From NCBI GenBank assembly GCA_028275165.1, contig JAQCNF010000087.1, forward strand, positions 1 through 64,000: a stretch of 64,000 bases of DNA. The letters are read 5' to 3'. Both the position numbers and the translations under genes were made by a program. The notes beneath the pieces were generated by a model. It did no database searches and was not told where the DNA came from. It saw only the letters and a list, made by a program, of their open reading frames with translations. Source of the stretch: Haloquadratum sp. Its GTDB lineage: Archaea > Halobacteriota > Halobacteria > Halobacteriales > Haloferacaceae. This document shows positions 53,597 through 62,493 of this stretch, one piece after another (position 1 is the stretch's first letter; the number at the start of each line of letters is the position of its first letter).

Positions 53597-54064
53597 ATGT
53601 CGTTGGAGATTACTGTCGCGGTCCCATTTAAACAACATGGCGAACAGACACTCTCACCCGGAGAGTTTGTGGTCGCATTAGCTGTCGATCGGGAATGGTT
53701 TTCACCTGATCAGGCACAGCGACTTATCGATATCGCTGAGGGAAAGAAGTTACTTGTGCGCGATGACCGCGGTATTCATGCGCAATTCGATCATACATCA
53801 GTTTCAATTCCGGAGTCATTTGAGCCATCTGAATCGATATTTAGAGATCAGTCGGCTTTTGAGCAGATACTTCAAATTCTTGAGACAACGAGTGAAAGTA
53901 AACAATCAACTGTTGCCGCAATTAATGAGCGACAACAACAACTGGGTATAACGGTCGAGACTGCCGCTGCAGTGTATGCCTGTGAACGCGATATCAGTAC
54001 GGACAAAGTCAGACAGTTGGCGAGACAGGAGTTAGAGAAAAACGATGGTGAAAGATACACTTAA
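53597..54064 (+). CDS. DUF2240-type conserved archaeal protein
   Basis: Unknown function, 155 residues from ATG 53597 (ATG 53585 is an alternative). The first 100 residues look like a helical, winged-helix-like domain (LSPGEFVVALAVDREWFSPDQAQRLIDIAEGKKLL split as GEFVVALAVDREWF and QAQRLIDIAEGKKLLV). The C-terminus is helical and charged (VYACERDISTDKVRQLARQEL). A DNA-binding or RNA-binding role is only a guess. The gene overlaps the following one by 20 bases, so both are likely one operon. Confidence 0.82.
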   Translation: MSLEITVAVPFKQHGEQTLSPGEFVVALAVDREWFSPDQAQRLIDIAEGKKLLVRDDRGIHAQFDHTSVSIPESFEPSESIFRDQSAFEQILQILETTSESKQSTVAAINERQQQLGITVETAAAVYACERDISTDKVRQLARQELEKNDGERYT

Positions 54065-54422
54065 TGACGGGAATCGACTCGCAGAACTACTTGCTTCTGA
54101 AATAACCGGTCACACTGAATCACTTGAGGAGATCGAGCTGTACGATGTCGACTCAAGCGCACAACCGACTGCAACAGGAGCACACGGATATCGTATGAGC
54201 CGGACATCAGACGACGTTGACGACCAGTCGGATCATCTCGCCACGACAGTTATATACCCGAGTTATATCGAGGTTATCTTCACTACAGAAACATCACAAA
54301 TTGAGAGAGAGGCTACTAAACAGGGGCTGACGCTCGACATGACAGGAGAGTGTGAGATAACCGTGCGAATTACGAATGGCGCACAAGTTAAGTGGTTCTT
54401 AGCAGTCTTACAGCAGCTCTGA
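54045..54422 (+). CDS. Conserved haloarchaeal protein, 125 residues
   Basis: Not recognised. Starts at ATG 54045 inside the end of the DUF2240 gene. Sequence: helical start (RLAELLASEITGH), a flexible acidic middle, then TVIYPSYIEVIFTT and an end TVRITNGAQVKWFLAVLQQL that look like strands and a helix. A small alpha-beta fold, possibly of the Pcc1 or similar type, is conceivable but I saw no signature. The overlap implies a function linked with DUF2240. Confidence 0.68.
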   Translation: MVKDTLNDGNRLAELLASEITGHTESLEEIELYDVDSSAQPTATGAHGYRMSRTSDDVDDQSDHLATTVIYPSYIEVIFTTETSQIEREATKQGLTLDMTGECEITVRITNGAQVKWFLAVLQQL

Positions 54423-55018
54423 TGCTGTCTGCCATCAGGCCGTTGTTGTGAAAGATACCGTTTGAGGTCTCACTCTGCGTGAACACGGAGAAACCTAACT
54501 GCTGGAGGTTGCAGGTTTGGAATTTCACCAAGCTTCACCACGCATCAATTCAGTCCGAATCTGAGGGGATTCTCGTGCTCTATACGGTAGAATGGGACTG
54601 CTTGCAGTGCCAAGTTAACCCCCGGCATTCCTCGCTATCGCTGACCGCATTCAACCTCGTTATCTCTGTCCAGCGAAGATTGAGCAGGTTTCGACGGACT
54701 TGGAGTTAGTTTCTGTGTTGCTGACGGTGGTCACCCTCAGTTGTACCCTGTGTGCACCGGTTATTGACTGATTCCGATTACTGTTTGCTCGCTCGGGGGC
54801 ATGCCACCATTGTCATCGTCGGCGTTGGAATAGGAGTCAAACTCGCCGGAATTGCTTTATTCTTGGCCTGATCCCTGAAAAGACACCAGTTGAGACGATA
54901 TGTGAGAATTGGGCATTGAGCGTTTATGTCTATATTGCCGGATCCATCTTGGCGGGTAAAGACACAACGACAGCCACAGATATGCTTTTCGAGCCTGTAT
55001 GAGCACTGATCATCTGGA
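54423..55018. other. Intergenic, no supported gene
   Basis: About 600 bases. Short open frames occur but look like chance; the GC is similar to the neighbouring decayed-IS regions. No element-end hairpin was seen. Nothing further can be supported. Confidence 0.4.
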
Positions 55019-55675
55019 TTATAATTCTGAGAGTAGGTTGAAAAGGCTAGATGGAAGCTCCTCTCTCATAATCGTCGACTTTGCTACATTGGATGGTGGC
55101 GGTCCTTCAGGATAGAGCACTTGGATTGGAACAAGACCAGCAGCTGCGGCACCTTCGATATCGGCTTGAACGTCATCTCCGACGAATACAGTGTTCGCTG
55201 GTTGAGTTTCGAGGCGTTCAATTAACGCTTCGAATGCTTCAGCATCTGGCTTCCCTGCTTCAAGTTCACCAGTAATGAGCGTTACATCAAACAGATCTGT
55301 CCAAGATAACCGTTTGAGTTTATCCCGCTGTGCGCGGCGTGGGCCATTGGTTAGCAATCCAATCTGATACTCTGTGCGAAGGCGCCGTAGCGAAGATTCA
55401 ACACCTGATAGTGGCTCTAATGCCTCCCCAATCAGCCGTCGATAGGTGGCTGCAACGTGCTCAGGATCTGAGTGTTGTGTTTCTTCAAATAAATCTCGAA
55501 AAATTGGCACTCTGGAATCTGCAGTCAGGTTTTGACCATGTGCTTCAAGATACTGCTCACGCGTAACTGGTGGCGCGTCTGTGAGATCAATTGCCTCGGC
55601 TAAGATAGCAGTTCGATCTCTGGTAGGGATTGCCAGCGTTTCATCAAGATCAAACCCAACAGCACTGATTGTCAC
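55019..55675 (-). CDS. HAD-superfamily hydrolase
   Basis: Haloacid dehalogenase fold phosphatase of 218 residues. Motif I DLDETLAIPTRD with nucleophile Asp9 and Asp11; motif II GLLTNGPRRAQ; motif III GKPDAEAFEA; motif IV FVGDDVQADIEGAAAAG. It has a helical cap between motifs I and II (subfamily IA). The substrate is unknown. The ATG 55675 is the only good start. It stands apart from the other phosphatase at 15778. The C-terminal tail is hydrophobic. Confidence 0.88.
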   Translation of the reverse strand: MTISAVGFDLDETLAIPTRDRTAILAEAIDLTDAPPVTREQYLEAHGQNLTADSRVPIFRDLFEETQHSDPEHVAATYRRLIGEALEPLSGVESSLRRLRTEYQIGLLTNGPRRAQRDKLKRLSWTDLFDVTLITGELEAGKPDAEAFEALIERLETQPANTVFVGDDVQADIEGAAAAGLVPIQVLYPEGPPPSNVAKSTIMREELPSSLFNLLSEL

Positions 55676-55877
55676 ACTCGGAGAGTGCGTTCCAAATGTC
55701 TATTATCTTTCGCCATGACCATTCCAGAAACACAAATACCTGTTGTGAACGACTCCATCTTACTCGCTCTTTGAGGTGGGGGCTTAGCGCCTGCAAAATG
55801 GTACATAGAGATAGTGTGTAACACTGTTTGCTTACTGCCTCAGCAGTTCAATCAGCTCTGATATCTACCCTAACAGT

Positions 55878-56222
55878 CTATCGCTCAGGGCGAGCATCAG
55901 GAGACAGAGTCTCAACTCGGACAGAAGACGTCGGAACACCGATGCGTGCGAACTGTGTCCTAATATGCTCTTTTGCCATTTTTGTAGCTTGCTCGCGGGT
56001 TTCAAACCCACGAGGCATTGGTGACTCGAACGCGATACGGATCGATTCATCATTAATTGTCATTTCTGTACCCCCGCTATCAACCTCATAGAACTCATCG
56101 CAAACCCACACAAATGGGGCGTTTTCATCAGGTGCGCCTTTATAACTTGGTGGATCCTCACCAGGTTCAAAGATTGTTCCGGTGAGAGCGGTCCCACCGC
56201 CGTGGCCGCGCACTAACAACAT
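55878..56222 (-). CDS. DUF7113-type conserved haloarchaeal protein
   Basis: Unknown function, 114 residues. Beta-rich N-terminus with many Gly and Pro (GHGGGTALTGTIFEPGEDPPSYKG is divided as LLVRGHGGGTALTG and EPGEDPPSYKGAP), a conserved aromatic stretch FVWVCDEFYEVDSGG, and a C-terminal helix with QATKMAKEHIRTQFARIG. ATG 56222. I recall this as a haloarchaeal family (DUF7113). It is divergent from sepF, with a 340-base gap that otherwise contains no supported gene. Confidence 0.78.
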   Translation of the reverse strand: MLLVRGHGGGTALTGTIFEPGEDPPSYKGAPDENAPFVWVCDEFYEVDSGGTEMTINDESIRIAFESPMPRGFETREQATKMAKEHIRTQFARIGVPTSSVRVETLSPDARPER

Positions 56223-56563
56223 GTTGATGAGTATACGATGACAGCAAATAAGAAACCCGACAACAGGTTACCCTCCCGAAGGTACGACGACAGTGCAGTG
56301 ATCTAAATGCACAATTTTGATACCGAAGTCTTGAGCATCTCGTCCGCGTGACCTCTCCCGTGTGACAAGGGGCGCCACTTTCTGTCCTGTTGCGGGATAC
56401 GGTCGTTTGCAGGCCACTCAGGATGACCAGTCTTCTGGCGAGGCTTATACCACCGTGATTTCTCTCCATCGAACACAAGAATATGAGAGTTTGTAAGCAG
56501 TAAACTGACATCTTTTCGATGTCTGACGCAAGAACTAACAGCACTTGCTCGTTCATGGAATGT

Positions 56564-56914
56564 ATGGGAATTATGAGCAAGATAATCGGGAGCGACTCAA
56601 ACGCCCCGGATGAATATGTCGAACTGGATATTGATGACTTTGAGACGGCACGTGGTGATGCGAATATGAGTGTTCAAATTGCAACAATTGGTGGACAACA
56701 GGACGTAATTGAGATCAAAGATGCAGTCTATGATGGTGATTTAGTTATCGCCGACATCACCCGACATACGACGTCAGATAGTACTATGGAGCATATTGTT
56801 GATTCGCTTCGACAGGTCGCAGACGAAGTTGATGGCGACATTGTTCAAAAAGGAGATGACCAGCTCATCATCGCACCAACGGGTGTTGCAATCTCGCGAG
56901 AGAAGCTCAATTGA
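56564..56914 (+). CDS. sepF: Cell division protein SepF
   Basis: Archaeal SepF, which links FtsZ to the membrane; in Haloferax it is essential for division. From ATG 56564 it has 116 residues: a short amphipathic N-terminus MGIMSKIIG for membrane anchoring, then YVELDIDDFET, and the SepF core (IEIKDAVYDGDLVIADITRHTTSDSTMEHIVD split as EIKDAVYDGDLVIADI and STMEHIVDSLRQVA), ending IIAPTGVAISREKL. The open frame begins at 56519, but the extra 15 residues are not family-like. It lies 66 bases before uvrA on the same strand. Confidence 0.93.
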   Translation: MGIMSKIIGSDSNAPDEYVELDIDDFETARGDANMSVQIATIGGQQDVIEIKDAVYDGDLVIADITRHTTSDSTMEHIVDSLRQVADEVDGDIVQKGDDQLIIAPTGVAISREKLN

Positions 56915-56980
56915 TCGTGAGCAATGCTATCGTGAGCATAACCGACGCCCTTTCATTATCCCCGCTCGTGTGATTAGGAG

Positions 56981-59929
56981 ATGAGTATGGACTTTATCGA
57001 GGTGCGGGGGGCAAAAGAACATAATCTCGATGACCTCGACGTCCAAATTCCGCGTGAGTCATTTACAGTCGTGACAGGCCTGTCTGGGTCAGGCAAGTCG
57101 TCATTGGCCTTTGAGACAGTGTATGCGGAGGGACAGCGGCGGTATATTGAGTCACTGTCTGCATATGCACGGAATTTCCTTGGCCAGATGGATAAGCCAG
57201 AGGTAGAAGCTGTCGAGGGGCTCTCGCCTGCAATTTCAATCGATCAAAAGAATGCAGCGAATAACCCGCGTTCTACCGTTGGGACAGTGACTGAGCTGCA
57301 TGACTACTTACGATTGCTATATGCACGAGTTGGTACACAGTATGATCCAATTACAGGAGAAGAGGTCGGCGAGCAGTCTGCCCAGGAGATGGTGAAGCAA
57401 CTCTTGGAATTTCCTGAAGGGACTCGTGCTATGATCGCCGCACCGATTGTTCGCGATCAAAAAGGGAGCTTTGAAGATCGTTTTGACGAGCTCGTCGCCG
57501 ATGGGTATGCTCGGGTTGAAGTCGATGGCGAGAGCTATGACTTGACAAGAGAGGAACCAGAGTTAGATAAAAACTACGACCACACGGTTGATGTAATTGT
57601 CGACCGAGTGAAACTCTCAGACAAATCACGCTCTCGTATTGCCGACTCGGTCGAGACCGCATTAGATGAGGCCGGGGGGTTGCTCAAAGTAATCATTCCG
57701 GACCCACCGACAGAGAGTGACATCGTAACCAATAGCCGATCGACTGGAGCACTCTCAGGTGAGGGAGAAGATAGGGCGATGGTCGAATTCTCCGAGGCGC
57801 TTGGGAATCCACATTCAGAGTTTCAATTCTCTGAGATTGAAACACGCTCGTTCTCATTCAACAGCCCATATGGTGCGTGTCCTGAGTGCGAAGGCCTTGG
57901 GCAGACAAAAGAAATAGATGAGGATCTCGTGGTACGGGATCCCGAAAAAGCCATTAAGAATGTCTTTGAGCCGTGGTCGTACAGTCGGTCCTACTATCAG
58001 ACACGGTTAGATGCCGTTGCGAATCATTTCAACGTCAGTGTTAAAACACCATTCTCAGAACTCTCAGAGAACGTCCAGCAGCAATTTTTGTATGGAACCC
58101 GCTCAGAGGTTGTCTTCCAAAGACACACTCGGAATGGAACACGTCGTAAAAGGAAGCGATTCGAGGGTGTCATACCGAACTTAGAGCGACGGCACGTTGA
58201 AACGGAATCTGACTCAACACGAGAGCATATTGAGAAGTATATGGCTGTGACGACATGTCCGAAATGTGAGGGGACACGACTCAAACAACAGTCGCGGCAT
58301 GTCCTCATCGGTGAGACCTCCATTACAGACGTGAACCAGATGAGCATCGGTGACGCACTGCGTCACTTCGATGGTCTCGAGTCTGAATTAAGCGAGCGAG
58401 AGAAAACAATTGCCAGCGAGATTCTAAAAGAAATTCGTTCGCGCCTTCAGTTTATGCAGGAGGTTGGTCTTGAGTACCTTACCTTAGATCGAGAGGCCTC
58501 AACCCTCTCAGGGGGTGAGAGCCAACGGATACGCTTAGCGACGCAGGTGGGGTCAGGACTGGTAGGTGTGTTGTATGTGTTAGACGAACCATCCATTGGC
58601 CTTCACCAGCGTGATAATGATAGATTGTTAAATACCCTCGAAGGGCTGCGAGACCTTGGCAACACCTTGCTAGTCGTTGAACATGACGAAGAGACGATGC
58701 GGCGAGCTGATGGGATTATTGACATGGGACCTGGACCCGGGAAGCGTGGGGGCCAGGTGGTCGTGCACGGTGACTTTGAGGAAGTCTGTAATGCTGAGCA
58801 GTCAGTTACTGGTGACTATCTTTCGGGAGAGAAGACGATCCCGACCCCAGACACTCGGCGTGAGAGTGAGACAGCGCTGAAGATTCAGGGCGCGCGGCAG
58901 CATAATCTCAAGGGAGTCGATGTCGAGATTCCACTGGAGCAGTTTACGGCGATAACTGGTGTCTCTGGATCTGGAAAGTCCACGCTGATGCATGATATTC
59001 TTTACAAGCGATTGGCCAGGGAGATGAATGATAATACGTCAGTTGACCCTGGTGCGCACGATGCCATCGAAGGAATTCATGGGATAGAGACAGTCCGGCT
59101 CATTGATCAGTCGCCAATTGGTCGAACCCCACGGTCGAATCCGGCAACATATACCGGCGTTTTTGATTACGTGCGCAAACTCTTTGCAGAAACAAAACTG
59201 TCGAAGCAACGCGGATATAAGAAAGGTCGATTCTCGTTTAATGTCAAGGGAGGAAGATGCGAGGAATGCGGTGGACAAGGGACAGTGAAGATTGAGATGA
59301 ACTTTCTCTCTGATGTGCATGTGCCATGTGAGGCATGTGATGGTGCCCGATACAACACTGAGACACTTGATGTGACATACAAAGACAAGACCATTTCGGA
59401 TGTTCTGGATATGGAGGTCTCAGAGGCACTCTCCTTTTTTGAAGCAAATCGACAGATTCGTCGTAGACTCCAGTTACTACAAGATGTTGGGTTGGGATAT
59501 ATGACGTTAGGCCAGCCTTCAACAACACTTTCAGGTGGCGAGGCCCAACGGGTGAAACTCGCAGAGGAACTTGGGAAGAGACAGACTGGAGAGACACTTT
59601 ATTTACTTGACGAGCCGACAACGGGTCTTCATAAGGAGGATGAACGAAAGCTCATCCAAGTATTACAGCGGCTGACTGATAACGGAAACACGATTGTCGT
59701 GGTTGAGCACGAGCTTGATTTAGTCAAAAACGCGGATCACATTATCGACCTTGGTCCAGAAGGAGGCGAGAACGGGGGAGAAGTGGTCGCCGCCGGAACG
59801 CCTGAGCACGTTGCGAGAGTCGAAGAGTCACACACCGGACGGTATCTGCGAGATATGCTGCCTGCTGTTGACATTGAAGGGCCAAGAGCCGGCCAAAGAA
59901 AGACACAGCCGCCTGCTGACGATGATTAG
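56981..59929 (+). CDS. uvrA: Excinuclease ABC subunit UvrA
   Basis: DNA damage-recognition ATPase of nucleotide excision repair, 982 residues, two ABC modules. Walker A motifs: GLSGSGKSSLAFET and GVSGSGKSTLMHDI. Signatures: LSGGESQRIRLA and LSGGEAQRVKLAEELGKR. Zinc fingers appear as CPECEG ... CPKCEG and CEECGGQG ... CEACDG. Known role is with UvrB and UvrC, which are outside the window. Haloarchaea have a bacterial-type Uvr system acquired by transfer. ATG 56981 and ATG 56987 are both possible starts. The last 50 residues are an acidic tail typical for haloarchaea. Confidence 0.98.
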   Translation: MSMDFIEVRGAKEHNLDDLDVQIPRESFTVVTGLSGSGKSSLAFETVYAEGQRRYIESLSAYARNFLGQMDKPEVEAVEGLSPAISIDQKNAANNPRSTVGTVTELHDYLRLLYARVGTQYDPITGEEVGEQSAQEMVKQLLEFPEGTRAMIAAPIVRDQKGSFEDRFDELVADGYARVEVDGESYDLTREEPELDKNYDHTVDVIVDRVKLSDKSRSRIADSVETALDEAGGLLKVIIPDPPTESDIVTNSRSTGALSGEGEDRAMVEFSEALGNPHSEFQFSEIETRSFSFNSPYGACPECEGLGQTKEIDEDLVVRDPEKAIKNVFEPWSYSRSYYQTRLDAVANHFNVSVKTPFSELSENVQQQFLYGTRSEVVFQRHTRNGTRRKRKRFEGVIPNLERRHVETESDSTREHIEKYMAVTTCPKCEGTRLKQQSRHVLIGETSITDVNQMSIGDALRHFDGLESELSEREKTIASEILKEIRSRLQFMQEVGLEYLTLDREASTLSGGESQRIRLATQVGSGLVGVLYVLDEPSIGLHQRDNDRLLNTLEGLRDLGNTLLVVEHDEETMRRADGIIDMGPGPGKRGGQVVVHGDFEEVCNAEQSVTGDYLSGEKTIPTPDTRRESETALKIQGARQHNLKGVDVEIPLEQFTAITGVSGSGKSTLMHDILYKRLAREMNDNTSVDPGAHDAIEGIHGIETVRLIDQSPIGRTPRSNPATYTGVFDYVRKLFAETKLSKQRGYKKGRFSFNVKGGRCEECGGQGTVKIEMNFLSDVHVPCEACDGARYNTETLDVTYKDKTISDVLDMEVSEALSFFEANRQIRRRLQLLQDVGLGYMTLGQPSTTLSGGEAQRVKLAEELGKRQTGETLYLLDEPTTGLHKEDERKLIQVLQRLTDNGNTIVVVEHELDLVKNADHIIDLGPEGGENGGEVVAAGTPEHVARVEESHTGRYLRDMLPAVDIEGPRAGQRKTQPPADDD

Positions 59930-60082
59930 CTCTCATACGCTCAGTCCACCTATCTAAGAGGCAAAAACAGTGGTATGAGATGCGAGTATGCGGCCAGGCA
60001 GGCAAGGGGAGTATGATCAGACATCATATTTATGACAGCCGACGCGTTTATTATTCGTGTTCACGTACAATTATACTCATAG

Positions 60083-60463
60083 ATGAACGGTAATAATCCG
60101 TATGCAGGCACGCCGGGTATTGTTGATGCAGGGAAGCCAGAGGAAATCGAGGTTTCAGGGGCAGAAGTCCGTACTCTGCGACAAGCAGTCACAGGCATTG
60201 TTTCTCGGACTGAACAATACTTACCAGATGGATACGCTGTCGGGGCTGAATTAACTTATGGGACAAGTGGGCCACAAGCGACAGTTGCTGTCCGACCACC
60301 TGCTGGCCGACCAGTCAGTGCTGGCTTTACACCAGATAAGGAAGAGCTAGAGAGTGGACTGACCGATGCGGATCGGAATGAGGTCGCACGAGGACTGGCT
60401 GCGTCTGCTGCTTATCAGGCGATGAGTGCCGTTGGGGACAATATCACGCCAACTGCTCGATAA
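60083..60463 (+). CDS. DUF5811-type conserved haloarchaeal protein
   Basis: Unknown function, 126 residues. Sequence features: NPYAGTPGIVDAGKPEEIEV at the start, VRTLRQAVTGIVSRTEQYLPDGY, VAVRPPAGRPVSAGF and a helical Ala-rich end. Acidic, no membrane segment or motif. I recall this as a haloarchaeal family (DUF5811). ATG 60083 follows an AT-rich stretch. It stands alone between uvrA and a secreted-protein gene. Confidence 0.75.
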   Translation: MNGNNPYAGTPGIVDAGKPEEIEVSGAEVRTLRQAVTGIVSRTEQYLPDGYAVGAELTYGTSGPQATVAVRPPAGRPVSAGFTPDKEELESGLTDADRNEVARGLAASAAYQAMSAVGDNITPTAR

Positions 60464-60601
60464 TACACTGAATCCAAGGGTGACAGGCTAGACGATTCGA
60501 TATCTGTTGACGAATAAGCCGACTCGGTCATCGGCTACTTGCACTCGATATGCTCTCTCTGAGTGAGCCACAGCTATGTAGTATGATATAAAATAGCTGG
60601 T

Positions 60602-61810
60602 ATGGATCGAAAATGGATTATCTATCTGCTCATCTGTATAACGATTGCTGGTGGAGTTCCCGTCAGTAGTGCACAAGAAATTGATGTGACGACTATTGTC
60701 GCCTCAGTCGAAAATACAGATGATGAAGCAATCCGCGGTGCAACAGTGATGGCAGACTGGAGTGATGGTTCAACATCATCAGTCACAGCGAGTAATGGAA
60801 TGGCATTATTAGATGTGCCAAAAGATGAGCAAATTGAGTTGACGATGGAACATCCGGAGTACACTCTCAATTTTCCAGTAGCAATAGAAGAACCAGCCGG
60901 ACAGCAAGTAACGCTGAGTGTGGCTGAAAAGGCATCGCTTACTGTTGTGACAAACGGTGGCGATTCAAGAACCATCACAGGCGCAACGGTTGAACTCGTC
61001 CAAGATAACAGGACTGTTGTTGAGGCTCAGACAGATCAAAGTGGACAGATAGAGAGTGGAACAATCGAAGCTGGCCGATACATAATTAATGTGAGACAGC
61101 CTGGATTTTTTGATCTTCGGCGAATCGTCAACCTTGAGCAGAATAAACGAATCACACTCTCATTGGAGCCTGGGGGAGTAACCTATGAATTCAGAGTCAC
61201 TGACCCGCACTTTGATCCCGTCAGACCGGTGGAAGATGCCGTTATCTCGATACCAGATGTAGGTGACTTCAGAACACTCGGAGATGGAAGGACTGTTGCT
61301 CGAGTCCCCGTTAATACCGAGGTAGATATCTCAGTCACAAAAGAGGGGTATCAAGAGGTGAAACGAGCCGTAAACATCTCTGAAGAGCGGGGGAATATTA
61401 CATTTGAAATAAGTCGAACACCACAGTTTATTATACAATCAGGAAATGAGCGGGTTATCGCTGGTGAGAAAGTCGGAATCACAGTGACGAACGCGTACGG
61501 CGAGCCAGCAGAAGACGTTGTTGTGCGGCGAAATGGGCAGCGAATCGGTCGGAGCGATGAAAATGGTGACATGCAGGTCGAAATTCCTGAGGCTGGTGAG
61601 TTTACACTGACTGCTGGGACTGGATCACTGAGCTCAGAGGATCTGACCGTGATTGGGGTGAATCCGTCCAGAACAGACGCCGAGACTGCGACTCTAACTC
61701 CGACATCAACTGGGGGGTCCTCCGGGTTTGTGCCGGGACTCGGTTATCCGGTTGGGGTTATTTCACTTCTTTGCTTTGGGCTTATCGCACGGCGATATCG
61801 CTCATCTTAG
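60602..61810 (+). CDS. Secreted, surface-anchored protein with carboxypeptidase-regulatory-like repeats
   Basis: Exported protein of 402 residues. Signal peptide: MDRKWIIYLLICITIAGGVP followed by VSSAQE, likely cleaved near residue 24. Three or four beta-sandwich repeats follow (about 30-110, 115-195, 200-285, 290-350), with the TxxxGxxxxxVPxGxY-like turn pattern of carboxypeptidase regulatory-like or Ig-type domains (GATVELVQ, GQIESGTIEAGRYIINV, TDVAISVTK-like). A Thr/Ser-rich stretch (TATLTPTSTGGSS) precedes the tail. The C-terminus PGLGYPVGVISLLCFGLIARRYRSS matches the plan of PGF-CTERM sorting tails, split as PGLGYPVGVISLL and CFGLIARRYRSS, but with PGL instead of PGF. It is probably processed by archaeosortase, which is inference. 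Confidence 0.82.
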   Translation: MDRKWIIYLLICITIAGGVPVSSAQEIDVTTIVASVENTDDEAIRGATVMADWSDGSTSSVTASNGMALLDVPKDEQIELTMEHPEYTLNFPVAIEEPAGQQVTLSVAEKASLTVVTNGGDSRTITGATVELVQDNRTVVEAQTDQSGQIESGTIEAGRYIINVRQPGFFDLRRIVNLEQNKRITLSLEPGGVTYEFRVTDPHFDPVRPVEDAVISIPDVGDFRTLGDGRTVARVPVNTEVDISVTKEGYQEVKRAVNISEERGNITFEISRTPQFIIQSGNERVIAGEKVGITVTNAYGEPAEDVVVRRNGQRIGRSDENGDMQVEIPEAGEFTLTAGTGSLSSEDLTVIGVNPSRTDAETATLTPTSTGGSSGFVPGLGYPVGVISLLCFGLIARRYRSS

Positions 61811-61945
61811 TCGCACGGGTATCTTAGCTGATACGCCTAAGAACTCACTGATGAGTTTACGAGGGAAAATTTAACAAAAAGTCACAGAATTAAAAATGTC
61901 ACAGAGTGGAAAATTAGTTTTCCATTAGTTCGTCTTTGAGGTATC

Positions 61946-62167
61946 TCAATACGTAGGTGTTGGAGAATCAATAAACAGTCCGTAAGCTAACACAACTGCA
62001 GATAATACTCCACCAAGGGCGGCACCAATCGCTAATGTAATTTGTGCTGCCGATGCAATAAATAATCCAAGGATTAGCGGCAATGGCAGTACTGCCAGTA
62101 GAATATCGTAGCGCGATTCAGTTCCGACTCGGAGGGTTTCTGTTGATATCGGTTCTTCTGTACTCAT
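61946..62167 (-). CDS. Small haloarchaeal membrane protein, 73 residues
   Basis: Unknown function. From ATG 62167: MSTEEPISTETLRVGTESRY then two membrane helices (ILLAVLPLPLILGLFIASA and LAIGAALGGVLSAVVLAYGLF), a short tail SPTPTY. The frame extends to 62200 but the added residues are hydrophobic Met-rich and not needed. It appears to be a standalone haloarchaeal conserved membrane protein. Confidence 0.75.
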   Translation of the reverse strand: MSTEEPISTETLRVGTESRYDILLAVLPLPLILGLFIASAAQITLAIGAALGGVLSAVVLAYGLFIDSPTPTY

Positions 62168-62342
62168 AGCAATACACCTCATATTCATATATATGTACAT
62201 ATATCTAAAAACTTACGCCGAGTCAGAAGACGTAATCCCAACGATTGTTGTGGATATATAATACATATTACTGGAATAATCAGGTGATTATTTACGAAAC
62301 CAATGCATAGTATTCACTCAGTGCCTGCTACTATACGTAGTC

Positions 62343-62474
62343 ATGAAAATACAGTATCTACATTTTGAGGATACAGAACTCGGACAGGGGAGTTCACGGT
62401 TTAAGACTGGAGTCACTATCCAAAATGACGCCTACTTGTTGAGTTATGCCAGTTTAGGAGCATCGGAGCACTGA
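62343..62474 (+). CDS. Possible 43-codon small ORF (doubtful)
   Basis: Short frame MKIQYLHFEDTELGQG to a TGA at 62472, between the small membrane gene and infB. No homologue recognised; basic and aromatic start, weakly acidic middle. Could be a chance frame. The rest of 62201-62493 shows no gene. Confidence 0.2.
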   Translation: MKIQYLHFEDTELGQGSSRFKTGVTIQNDAYLLSYASLGASEH

Positions 62475-62493
62475 GTTGGCTTTCGTTTGGAAA

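Noticed and set aside
56167-56580. 137-codon minus-strand frame between DUF7113 and sepF
   Set aside because: Cys/Arg/Ser-rich, overlaps both neighbouring genes, and has no recognisable domain.
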